Positions 51,813-63,200 of a DNA stretch of 64,000 bases are shown piece by piece. The notes under the pieces are model-generated. The model saw nothing but the letters and a program-made list of their open reading frames with translations. It had not been told where the DNA came from and made no database searches. The stretch lies in NCBI GenBank assembly GCA_026545225.1, contig CM048853.1:47293755-47357754 (forward strand). Reading direction: 5' to 3'. Origin of the DNA: Cornus controversa (lineage: Eukaryota; Streptophyta; Magnoliopsida; Cornales; Cornaceae). A program made the position numbers and the translations under genes. The stretch's first letter is position 1. Each line of letters begins with the position of its first letter.

Positions 51813-52731
51813 GGGAGGCGATATTCGTACTCCCCTTTTCTACAATTGCACTCCACTTATCTTTTTCTTTCAAAGAAAATGACAAGAATGTCCATAAATT
51901 AATTAATACATCATCTCTTATTTTATAATACCACAACTACCATTTATACTATAAAGTTGAACTCTTTTTTACCTTCTTTAGCTTCTTTATTATGTTTTTT
52001 TTTGGTATTATCAAAAAAGATAATTTTTTTTTACCTTTTTTTACTTTCTTTACTATTTCTTTTTTAATCTTGTCAAAAGAGATAACTTGTTCATAGTTTT
52101 TTTTTTTTGTATTCTCAAAATGGATAATTTATTCAATAAAAATAAATTTTTTTTTTTTTGTTTCTTCCAATAGAGATAATTTATTTTTTTGAACCTATCA
52201 AAAGATATAATTTATTCAATGACGATATATATTTTTTTTTTGGCACTCTCAATGTAGATAGTTTATTCAACAAAAATAAAAAATTTTATATACTTTTTTT
52301 TTGGGTCGTGTCAAGAGATAATTTATTTAACATGGATAACTATTTTTTTGGTATTTTAATTTTTAATTCCTACCAAAAGATATAATTTATTTAACAGATA
52401 TATTGTTTTTATCTCACAACAAAAGATATAATTTCTTCAATAGATATATATCTATATATATTTTGGTCTTATCAAAAGAAATAATTTATTAACATAGATA
52501 ACTTTTTTTAGGTCTCGTAAAAATAGAGAATTTTTTTTTGGATTATTTTATTTGGATCCCATCAAAAGAGACCAAAAACATTAAAGATAAGAGATAAAGA
52601 GGATGTCTGAAAGGGTAGTTTAGTATTTTGAAAAAAGTTAATCATTCACATATGAAGTAAATGTTAGAAGTGACATTTCTCTTAAGATGGGAGTGCAAAC
52701 GTAAAAAATGGGAGTGCGAATATCGTGTCCC
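51813..52731. mobile_element. TIR element (MITE/MULE-like) with empty site in paralogous DNA
   Basis: Left end GGGAGGCGATATTCGTACTC, right end inverse GGGACACGATATTCGCACTC; similarity continues for about 45 bp. TTTTTGTA flanks both ends (51805-51812 and 52732-52739). The paralogous block near 48460 has a single gaatttttgtattag, the pre-insertion state. 919 bp, non-coding, mostly a minisatellite. Confidence 0.8.
51975..52560. repeat. Minisatellite of about 50 bp units inside the TIR element
   Basis: About ten degenerate units of the type tcaaaagagataatttattcaa followed by aaaataa and a T-rich run. Open frames here are products of the repeat and not genes. Confidence 0.7.
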
Positions 52732-53110
52732 TTTTTGTATTAGTTATCAAATTGGCAAACCTATTTTCTTTTTCTTTTTTTCTTCAAGACAACAATTTTT
52801 TTAAAGATTTTTGGAAAAATTATCTCCAAGTCCCACTTTTCCTCTAAAAGATATGCAAGTCCTTTCAATTTTCAACAAGACCAGCAAATCTTACTTTTGA
52901 AGCCTTTTATGTATACTTTTTCCTTCTACTATTTATGTATAATTTCTCCATCTTTGATTTTCAATCAATAGTAATTTGTTTCTTAATTTGAAAAATACTC
53001 AATTTTTGTATTAGTTATGAATTGGAAAATTCGGAACACGAATTTCATTTCAACGGTGCAATGTACTAAATAATAAAAAGGAGATTAAATTACCCTCAAA
53101 TTCTATAAGG

Positions 53111-53519
53111 TTTTCACTTTGAATTTTAGAATATAACTAGGTAAAATTCGACACTGTGTTGTTAGCTCCCTCTAAACAAATTTTATGTCATGTCAAAATT
53201 ACCCTTCAATGGAGTGAGGTTACATGTTTACTCTTTAACATTTAATTTACAAGATTTAAAATTTTATTTACACACATAAAAATTATTTTACTTGCAAAAT
53301 ATACTTATATTAAAAATTAATTTACAAAGTTTGCAAATTAACTTTTTTTTAAAAAAATTGATAAAAAGTTAGTTTGATGTTTTATTATATAGCGTATTTA
53401 ATATATGATTACACATGACAAATTAGTTATGCTAAATATATAAAATTAATTTTAAAACATTGCAAATTGATATTTTGATAAAGATTTTATTATGCAAATT
53501 AACTTACAAACTTTATACA
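53111..53519. other. AT-rich spacer
   Basis: No gene seen. AT-rich sequence with poly(A/T) stretches between the upstream block and the GC-rich island. Confidence 0.4.
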
Positions 53520-53830
53520 ATTAAAGGCTGTCCACCCACCGCTGCCGCCACCCGCCACCGCCTCTCTCTCTCTCTCTCTTTTAACCGCTGCCTCAATCTG
53601 CCACCCACCATCGCCCTCCGGCCGGAATTTGAGAGAGGAACAATTTTTAGAAAGAGAAACAGAAATTTTGCGCGCCAGAGAGGGGGAGACAGAGAAACCA
53701 CTCATCACCGTAGCCAGCCAACACCACAAAAGATTAAGAAAAATCCCAAACCAGACCTAGAAAAGCCAACAGGGCAGCTCGTTGGATTGTGCTTCTTGCT
53801 CTGTAAATGGATGTGTTCTTTTTGGGGCCA
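53520..53830. other. GC-rich island of unknown nature
   Basis: Composition changes sharply from AT-rich to GC-rich (ccaccgctgccgccaccc, CT repeats, gcgcgccagagagggg). It looks like a captured or relic gene leader, but the translations in each frame are low-complexity and unrecognised. An open frame spans about 53460-53843 without convincing protein character. Confidence 0.35.
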
Positions 53831-54844
53831 GTGTAGTCAGTGATGGACTCAAAAAATTATTTGAGTAGCTAGGTGCCACATTAAATAACAAGATAAAAAT
53901 TTCAATCTATCATAAATAAATAAAAAGATTTTAATATTCATTGATAATTTAATTGAGTATATTTTAGTCGTCCCCTTGTTAAAAAAATATTTTTTTAATT
54001 GTCCTTTTAGTTTCATATTTTGAAATTGCTGTTGTATAGTTTCATTATTTATGCGACTAAATATATCTTTTTCAGTATATACTAACAAACTATCACTCAT
54101 CTAATAATTTCTCAACCGATTTTGCAATTGGTGCTTCACAATATTCATGGTAGAAAATACCTTAACTACAATGACAATCGCATCAGGTAGGATCAGTACT
54201 AATGTCACAAGCAAATAAACTAATAAATGAATCTTGTCTCTTTTGGTTTCAATTTTTTATTTCTAGACTACCAATATAAGTTTTAGATTCATCATCAAGT
54301 TTCATGATATAGAGCATCTAAAAAATATTCTTTGGATAAAATTGATTGAGAGAGATTAGTTTTTAGTACTTCTCAAATGCAGAAAATGAATCATCTAGAT
54401 AAAACACGTCATACAAAATAACTCAATATTCACTTCAATAAAACAATTATTATGTCATACAAAATAACTCAATATTTGTTTCAGTAAAACAATTATATAG
54501 TTTTTGAAATTGTATATCTATAATGGCATAAAACAACTCAACAAAATATAGAAAGAGTGATTATGTTTGACCCAAATATCTCAGTGGAGGCATAATAGAG
54601 TTTTGGGTAAATATCATTGACACCCCCTAAGGTTTAGTGTATTATCAAGTAGCTACAACTTCGTTATTTTTTATCACCAACACCCCCTGTCAGAATTTTT
54701 AATTTTTTAACAAGTGAAATATCCTAATTGCCCTTGATTATTTAAATGAATTTTCATATAAAAATATTAGAATTGAAAAATGACAAAAATGCCCTCATGA
54801 TTATATCTATACCTTCTTCAACCACAATCAAAAACCTAACCAAA

Positions 54845-55300
54845 ACACCACCACCACCATCAACCACCGCCACCAACCATCGCCACAACCATAACCACCA
54901 CCACAGGCGGCAAACCACCACCACCGTTTCTTTCTCTCTCATCTCCTCCTCCAACCACCACCACCACCAACCACCAACCACAACCACCACCACCACCACA
55001 GGCGGCAAACCACCACCACCACCATTGTCGAACTCCAATCGCAACCACAACCACCACCACAACCACAGGCGGCAAAACCACCACCACCAACACCACTGCC
55101 ACTAACCATAACCACAACCACAACCACCGTCACCACTGCCGAAACCACCTCTGTTCCTTCTCCGTTTCCATCACGAATAGACCCATCATCGGGCTCCTCT
55201 TCACTACAAGCACCACCACTATTGCCACCAACCACAACCACAACCACCACCACTAACCACAACCACAACCACAACCACAACCACCACAGACCCATCAGCC
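54845..55300. repeat. (CCA/ACC/AAC)n low-complexity tract
   Basis: Imperfect trinucleotide/hexanucleotide array that reads as His/Thr/Asn-rich on one strand and Trp/Val/Gly-rich on the other. It includes three copies of accacaggcggcaaa. The tract at 55695-55800 is its rough complement and could pair with it. Confidence 0.8.
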
Positions 55301-55448
55301 TTGAGTCAACTCGTCGACGCCGACGTACCCTTGATGTTAGAAATTTCCTTCAGCCTCGCTTCCAATTCCTTTTTCCAAGGCCTCAGATTCATCGATTGAA
55401 TGATTCTACTAGTAAATGGAAGCTCGCCGCCAACAATTTTAGCTCCTT

Positions 55449-55673
55449 TTGGTCAACACCAAGCCCTTCGTCATTGCCACGCAGACGGCGATTGATGCAC
55501 CCCTCATCTACTCCAACATCGCCTCTTTCCAGATCTGGAGTTTAGCGAGATTCGCCAGAGGCGTGCTCTTTGGAGTCAACTCGGTGATCGGATACCTCTT
55601 CATGCTCGCGATCAATCATGTCATTCAGCAGCGGCGTTTTCGTCATAGTCGTGGTCTTACAGAGATGTGATGC
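55449..55673 (+). pseudogene. Captured COPT-type copper transporter fragment
   Basis: Plus-strand translation gives DAPLIYSN...ARGVLFGVNSVIGYLFMLAI. This matches the C-terminal third of plant COPT copper transporters, which have APLI..., LFGVNxxIGYLLMLA and then MSFNGGVF. In the next frame the sequence continues MSFSSGVFVIVVV. The fragment therefore extends through the third membrane helix but is frameshifted by a 4-nt duplication (atcaatc) at about 55610. The upstream methionine-rich N-terminus and first helix were not found. It is most likely a gene piece carried by the surrounding Mutator-like element. The match is from memory of the family. Confidence 0.65.
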
Positions 55674-55804
55674 TTGAAAACAGAAGAAATTTGATTGTGG
55701 TGGTGGTGGTGGTGGTTGTGGTTGTGGTTGGTGGCAGTTGGCTTAGTGGCAGTGGCGGTTATGGTTGTGGTGGTTGGTGGCAGTGGTGGTTGTGGTTATA
55801 TATG

Positions 55805-55814
55805 TATAAATATA

Positions 55815-55848
<34 letters not shown>

Positions 55849-55850
55849 AT
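55805..55850. repeat. (TG)n(TA)n microsatellite within the MULE
   Basis: TG run followed by TA run after the TGG-rich tract. Confidence 0.75.
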
Positions 55851-56242
55851 GTAATAACAATAGGTATGTAATAATAAGGTATAGTTGGGGGCATTTTGGT
55901 CCATTAGGCAGGGTTAAATAGGTAATTTTAGTATTCAAAAAAGTTAGGTCAAAAGTCAAAGGATAGCATGGTCTTTTCACCATTAAAAAGTGGTCTGACA
56001 CGGCCTACTTTTGGCAAGAGGAGGTGTACGTGATATACGAATCAAACCTCATGAAATGTTGGTGACAAAATTACATAAAGTTATAGTCGCGTGACAATAC
56101 CTTAAACCTTAGGGGGTATCAATGGAGTTTATCCTAGAGTTTTTTATTAATTTTAGTGGGGGGACATATATTGTATTTTACAAAATATATAGGCATCTGC
56201 CCCCACTAGGCCCTCTGTCGGTCCGTCCCTGAAGTGTAGTGT

Positions 56243-56285
<43 letters not shown>
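56243..56285. repeat. (CA)n(TA)n microsatellite
   Basis: At least twelve CA units followed by a TA run, directly outside the hAT-like element. Confidence 0.85.
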
Positions 56286-56321
56286 ACTAATTTGAATCTT
56301 ATTTCTCTATAAATGAAAATG

Positions 56322-56668
56322 TGTTAAGAGTTTTGGTTTGGGATTGGCCAGAAAAAGTGGCGCCAGCGGAGAAATAGGGAGAGAGAGTGATTGTGGTATG
56401 TAGTGGTTGAGAGAAGGGAAAAGGGCGGCGACGGAGCAGTTATGGCACCATTGCCCTTGTTTCCTACCGCTACAGCCACCGCCTTCCAGCACCAATGCCA
56501 TTGTTTCCTTCCACCACTGCTTTCCACCACCGCCACCGCCGCCTTCCACCATTACAATCATACATCATTTCATATTTGTGACTAAACAGGTCTCATTCCA
56601 TATCCACTTGCATTGCATTTATTCATGCGTAAGAAGATGTTATAGTGATTTTTCAAAAACTCTTAACA
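56322..56668. mobile_element. Possible short TIR element with GC-rich core
   Basis: TGTTAAGAGTTTT at 56322-56334 and its perfect inverse at 56656-56668 bound 347 bp. The core is GC-rich (gtggcgccagcgg, caccgccaccgcc) in an AT-rich setting, similar in style to the island at 53520-53830. No target duplication was found. Confidence 0.35.
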
Positions 56669-56699
56669 TGACAAATAGAAAGGTAAACAAGAAATAAAA

Positions 56700-57204
56700 A
56701 TTGTAAAATAATGTGCTCATCAAGGATTAAAAATTAGTATGGAGACATGCATTAGAATCGAAAAGTTCGAAAGTAATATGCCAATAGAACTTTATTCAAT
56801 TCACAAGAAAAATCTCTTGAAGTGGTCGAAGGCTAGATACAACAATATTGTTTTCTATAAAATGTGGATATCTTCAAAGCTATGAAAATTCTCATTTCTT
56901 TGAGCAACAAAGCGAAAGCTACATTGAAACGAGTGTTAGAATTCACTAAAATTGTCGACCAAACTGCACCAAAATTGTGTCAGCAGTTTAAATAGCCCAT
57001 AGAAACTTCGACAACCTATCAAACATTATTTAATATTTCCTTTATCATCACAATTTGATTATACAACACAAAATAAGGGAAAATGAAAATCCCTATAATT
57101 TCTTTTCCTTTCTCTCTCTATTTTGAATTGAGAATGGAGCCTTTAACATGAAAAGTTATGAACCCATAACTACAATGATTAGAAAAGCATGGCTTTTAGC
57201 AGAT
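56700..57204 (-). other. 3' flank of ABCG copy 3
   Basis: Aligns with the flank of copy 2 at about 28540-29179 (tgaagtggt, ttttctataaaatgtggat, aaactgcaccaaaattgtgt), confirming that the duplication unit reaches at least 500 bp beyond the stop codon. Probable 3' UTR next to 57205. Confidence 0.5.
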
Positions 57205-60200
57205 TCATCTTTTTTGGAATTTAAGCTTCCCGATACAGTATGCAAATAGCAAAGCAAGAACTATGGGGTATACAATGAGAACAACAGCAACTTTGGGTAA
57301 TTGATCATGGTGAAATCCAAAGTAATCTCTTATAAATGCCGCGACAGTTTTGGTTTCTCCAAATGCCATAATCTTTCTGTCTATATCTCCATACTGGGAA
57401 GTAAACATACCTTTTAGTGTCCAAGATGTAGGGCATAGATAATACAACCAGAGCCACCACTCTGGAATTTGCTGCAAGCGAAAAACAACACAATTGAGTT
57501 TAGCATCTCTATATACACAGTTAAAATCCAAAAACCAAGACTTCACAGTTTCTTAAAAATGTTGATTGGGTGCCTCTAGAGGATTGGAATATGGGTATTA
57601 AGCACCCTGCAATATAGCCAAAGTTTTACAGCTAGTTTAAAATCTCCAGGTTAGCTCAAAACCTTGGGCCATATGGATTCACCAGGACTCGGATAAAGCA
57701 CAAATATCAGTCATACCTCTCGCACAACTCTTTTTATCATTAAGAAATCCCAGTTTTTAGCTCATAGGAAAGGTTATTTTTATAATCTTTTCATGCATTT
57801 TCTCTATATATATTACGTTTTCATATAATTTATTTGATATAAACCATTTTTCGCCATTTATGAATCAAGTTCCAAATAGTTAAACCAACCAACATGAATC
57901 TGCACGAAAAATCTAAAGTTAATAAGCTGAGTTTTACAAAATCTAAGTCACGAACCGATCATCTATATTATTAGCCTTTGAGAAGCTATCAAACAAAAAT
58001 GCCAGGAAGACTTCTTGACCATCAAAAAAGCCTATAAAATTCTGCAAATTTGTATCTTTATGAAGTTCTACTTACCAAATTCAACTCGATGATTGGAGCA
58101 CTGTACAAAATTTGAAATGATTGGGGTCCACTAACACACACACACACAAAAGAAAGAGCTGCTGAGAACTGAAAAAAAAATCATCTTTTTTTGTATTTCT
58201 TTTATTTTGTTGTTCATATTATCAACCAATTTTTCAGATTGCAGGTACTTGACTTTAACCTAAAAATAGGATGAAAAGAAGAAGAAAAAAATGAAAAATG
58301 AACTTTTTTACAAAGAAATTTTAATTGTTGCAGACAAATTTCCCTACATCCTGAATGTAAGCTGAGTCTGAGAGCATTCACTTTGTTCAAATAAAGTCCA
58401 AGGCTAAGTTTGTACCCAGTCCACTCCTACTAGCACCCCCGTATTAATGGGACCACTATGGTTTATTAATTGCTCTGCTATCACCACATTCTAAAGCTTG
58501 ATCCTAGTTAATAGTCTTAAATTATAGCAGAATTTCAGCCTCATTCAGGGGAAAGGCAATACCAAGTGGAGATTAGTGTCTTACCGGTTGAGGAATCATA
58601 AATCCAGCAAACAATACGAACACTGTGTAGAAAGTTGACTGTAAAACTGCAGCTACTGGATAGCTTGGTGTTATTGCAACGAGCAGCATTCCAAGATAAG
58701 TGAAGTAAAGCAATGTACAAAACAAGGTGTAGAAGTACCAGAGAACCTTATAAGCTGACCAGTAATACCCAATCATTGGATACGTGATGACCACAAATGC
58801 AAGTGACTGGGCGAGGAGATAGGGAACCTCAATTATCACCTATGCAAATGGTCAACACATTTTAATAAGTTATTGGTCGTTACATTGCAGTTTCATAATA
58901 TTTTTTGCACTTGAAAACTTACATAACATAAATTGTACATGAATAGGAATTAAATAAACTATTGGAAACTTATCAATTAACTATTATTTTCATTCTTGGC
59001 TATTCAGAGCTTTGTTTGTATTTGATTGTGGTGGGTTGTGTAGCTTTAGGTCTTAAAGTTGTTGCAATAAAGATGTGCTACTAGGTACTCTTACAATATT
59101 TGAGTGAGGAGAGGATTAGTAGTTTGATTCTTACCAAGTTTTTTAAAAAAAAAATCATTCATAGTACAGCAAAGCAACTGTTCTAGAGGAAAAGGTATTG
59201 CTAAATATATCCATTTCAACATTCCCACTTCAGGAAGAACTATGAGTTATTCTCAAAACGTCTATCAAGAACCCTAGACAAGATCCAACTCAACTCAACT
59301 CAACATCATTAAGCCCTGAAGTCCATTGTCAGGTCAATCAAATCAAGTATACATTGATTCAACAAGTTTCCAAGAACTACCTGTGCAAGTGCATAAGCCC
59401 ATGAAGCATACATCCCTGCAAATCTTTCCCGATAAAGAATGGATCGCTCTGTCATTACATAGGGCAAAACTGTTGAGGAATTATTAATACCCAAGAAGAT
59501 GAGTACAAGGAACATTGAACCAAGTATATTGAACAAGCTCTGCGGGTTATTTCTGTCCAGAAAAGGAAATTGTTAGAAATATAGGAAAATCGTATTTAAT
59601 TGATTTGTATGAATAATACACAAAGACCTATTTATAGGCACATAATCTTAGAGACTACAGATGAAATCAATAGGCCTTTGTTGTATATTTCTTGGTGAGT
59701 GCTGTGAGAAGAGGAGAGAGTGTATGTAATTACGAGGGGAAGATGCCAAGAGAAAGAGTGAAAGAGTGTGTGTGGTAGGCATGCTTTTCGCGTGTTTTAA
59801 AACATTCTCTTCTCAATTATAGTGAAATCTCTCTCTCCATGGACGTAGCCCTACAATTGGGTGAAGCATGTAACATATTGTGTTATGCATGGATGTGTAT
59901 GATTGTTATCTCCATATATATATGCTTGTATGATTGTGATGTAATAACATGCTTCCGTTGTGCCAAATGAAAGGGGATTAATTCTCAACCACCCACTGCA
60001 CTGGCATATGCATTACCACTGGGTTTCATATTACATTTTCCCTAACTTTATGATGCTGGGTCAAATGATATAGAGATGTCAGATTCCAGAGCTAGGAAGG
60101 GGCTTCTTCAAACAAATAAACCATCTCAAGGTGGAGAAGGATTTATGTAACAGGTTCATTTAGCCAAATGGATATCACCACATCCCAAAGGTAATTTGAA

Positions 60201-63200
60201 TTGCGTTCTTATATCACTTAAAACTTGACATTATTTTAACTCAATTTACTTACATTTTCCTTCCCTGATCCCAGAACAGTAATCCACAAGCCAAAGATGC
60301 AATTAGTAAATGCAAGGAACGCAGTAAGTTGTATGAAGGACTTCTCCAATAAGACCAATGCTGTTTCCAGAGGCAGGACTTGAACTGTCCCCAACCATTT
60401 TGTGAAAACTGGGTTGGGAAAGACAATTCTTTTGAACCAGGAGGTGGAGCACTTAACCTCTTTACAAGCTTTTTATTGTTCCTACGACCAGAATAACAGA
60501 GGAGTCATGTACAAGCCAAATATCAAAATTCTTATACCAGATATCATAAACAAATCAATGTTTTATGGAGAACAATTGGCTTTCAGATTACATAATTAGT
60601 TAATAACGAATTCATTCAGAACTCTGGTTAATGATAAACATCAAGTAACTGACTCGGAATTTTGAGTTTTAGATGCATTGTCACACCTTAAACATGTACT
60701 ATGAATTGATAGTTCATGAATGAGAATTTAGTTGAAAGCAGCAGAACATGATCTAGAAAGACTCCAGATAGAACCTATTTAAAATTATTTACATCACAAC
60801 CAGCCGTTAGTCTAGCACCTATTAAGAACAATTTCTCATTGCAGCTAGCCAATATCCAGTCTTGGCCGCAATGTTAGCGAGCAGATGATCATATTACCTC
60901 CTTGTGGAAAGACAGTATGGTCTGTCTGCTTACTGCAAAAAACAGTTTCTTCTGTCAAAGCCTCTAATGTAACTGTCTCTTTTATATCAAGAATTGTGGG
61001 TGGGTTATCAGATATGTGGGCCTGTGGCACTAAAACTAACCATATAATGGATTTTCATGTGATATTTATTTGAGAAGCTAGATTCCTCTTCATTTGTCAC
61101 ATATGATCTTCATGTGATACTTTGTAAAGATTTGTCTAATTTTGCAGAGATGCAAACTCAAAGAAATGATTGGAAGTTAACTCACTCATATAAAACAGAA
61201 TTCTTGTATATCTGGGCAAAATCTACACCAAGTTCAACTTCTGCAGATGCAGAAGTGACCTCTAACATCCATGTTGCTGGATTGTAATAATTTCTGATCT
61301 TCGGCACACCTGAGATACCCTGTTAAATGAAAACACAATTAACAATGCTTTATTTTCTAGATGCAAAAGGCTATCCTGTACAATAATAAAAGAGGGAAAA
61401 GATGTAAGAGGTCTATGGGTTGATGTAGCAAGTTGACCTCAAAATACTTGATGGCACTACTTGAATGGTGACCCAATGCTCCAGAGTAGATCACACGTCC
61501 ACCAGTTTTCAACAGAATTAACTGCAGTGAATGTAATAACGGTATTAGACAAAAACTCATCTATATTTAAATTACAATTATTATATTTATGATCTAAATT
61601 TCGCTGAAATAGTTAATCGCTAATCAGTTGTTTTCCTACCTCATCAAATGCTTCAAATATGTCAACACTTGGTTGGTGGATGGTGCAAACAACTGTTCTT
61701 CCTGTATTAACCACATTCTTAACCACCCGCATGACAATTGCAGCTGCTCTTGCATCCAGTCCAGATGTAGGTTCATCCATAAAAATAATAGAAGGGTTAG
61801 CAACAACCTCCACAGCTATTGTGAGCCGTTTACGTTGCTCAGTTGATAGGCCACTAACACCGGGTATGCCAACCAAGGCATCTTTGATTCCATCAAGCTC
61901 AATGGTCTCAAGGACTTCTCTCGCAAATTCCTGTGAAACATACAAAAGCAATTTAAGTAAAATGATAAATCAGTAATTTGGTTTTTGAATCAAAGAGTAA
62001 TTAAGTTCAAGTTCCTCATGTGTAGGCCCCTTACATATTTGGTTTTTGAATCAATCTGAGGATGCAGACGCAGCCAAGCAGAAAATATTACTGATTCTTC
62101 TACAGTAATTTGTGGAGAATGTATGTCGGTTTGCTCACAATAACCTGATATCCTAGCAAAAGTTTCCTGAACCCTAGGATATCCTCCAATTTTAATTTCT
62201 CCTTCAATAGTGCCACTAGTTTTTCTTCCAGAAAGAACATCCAAAAGAGTTGTTTTCCCAGCTCCACTTACACCCATTATTGCTGTTAGAACACCAGGCC
62301 TAAATGCACCAGTAACATCACATAGAAGTTGGAGCTTTTTCTGAGTGAAACCCCATTGTTGCAATTCCTGAAACAAAAAGAAAATGATAAAATTACCCAA
62401 TAGAATTCGATCAATGAGTCTGGATAAGATTTATGTGATGTTTTATATGATTACCGAAGGGGTGTCAACATAGTATTGCACGTCTTGAAACACTACAGTC
62501 AAAGGTTCAAAAGGTAAAACCATTCTGCCTGTAAAATAAAATAAAGAAATCTTGATTAATTGCAGTATGAAAATATTGCTAACAAAATAAACAGGTGATA
62601 AAAGGAAGAAAATTGCATGAAGCAGTTTTCTAAGAATTATAAAAAGAGGGAAGGAAAGAAAATTATGGCCCACCTTTACAAGCTACTTTAATAGTTTTAG
62701 GAGGAGAACAGCTGGAGTTATCTTCAACATTGGCACTATCGGTGGGATCTTCACTTTCTTGTAACTTTACATTTGAAATAATAACACGAGAACCCGGAGC
62801 TAGAGGCAATTTGAAATGTGAATAAAACATATCAATCTGTCTTTTTTTCAAGTTAAATTCCTTTCAGAAATATAAACTTACGCTTTAAGAAACTTAAGGC
62901 CAGGGTAAACCCAATGTTGAAAATCATTGTAAACCCAAATAAGGCAGCAAGTGATATCCAAAAAAAGTACGCATTGAAATTCAATCCATGGCTTTCAAGT
63001 GTTTCTTGCCCCAATGTTGTGTTTGTGGGCAACATCTGCATTAACGAATGAAAAGAAGTAGTGAATAAACAGTGTATGACCATCTTCTTCGGATGATAAA
63101 AATGAACAACAAAAACATACATCCAGAACTTGTGTCCAATCGTATCTCCTATTAAGACCTCAAAGAATATCATAAGGCTCTAATAACTGTTGAAGGATTT

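Larger units (their letters stand above)
51670..53110. repeat. Upstream block shared by ABCG gene copies (interrupted)
   Basis: The halves at 51670-51812 and 52732-53110 together match the blocks upstream of copies 1 and 2. Part of the block (ctatctttgattttcaatcaat) appears twice here, near 51750 and 52950, so two block copies are partly merged. Confidence 0.55.
54605..56134. mobile_element. Mutator-like element with long TIRs (Pack-MULE candidate)
   Basis: The ends share terminal inverted repeats of about 80 bp (cattgacaccccctaaggtt on the left; cattgataccccctaaggtt inverted from the right; both continue to a tcaccaaca motif). A perfect 9-bp target duplication TAGAGTTTT lies at 54596-54604 and 56135-56143. 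It carries no transposase. Inside are CCA/ACC-rich repeats, a coding-like captured segment (55449-55673) and a complementary TGG-rich tract (55695-55800). 1530 bp. Confidence 0.85.
53838..56232. mobile_element. hAT-like element, host of a nested MULE
   Basis: Left end CAGTGATGGAC, right end inverse CAGGGACGGAC (9 of 11 match). An 8-bp direct repeat AGTGTAGT flanks it (53830-53837 and 56233-56240; one base of slack at the right end). Removing the nested element leaves about 850 bp without transposase, so it is non-autonomous. An internal duplication (gtcatacaaaataactcaat) lies near 54408 and 54454. Confidence 0.7.

Noticed and set aside
53460..53843. 127-codon open frame across the GC-rich island
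   Set aside because: Composition is low-complexity and the frame runs from AT-rich spacer into the island; no recognisable family. Kept only as an unexplained GC-rich island.
54746..55105. Open frame coding a His/Thr/Asn-rich protein and its Trp/Val-rich antisense partners
   Set aside because: Produced by the CCA/ACC repeat tract inside the Mutator-like element; no domain, no start context, and open in several frames at once as expected of a trinucleotide repeat.
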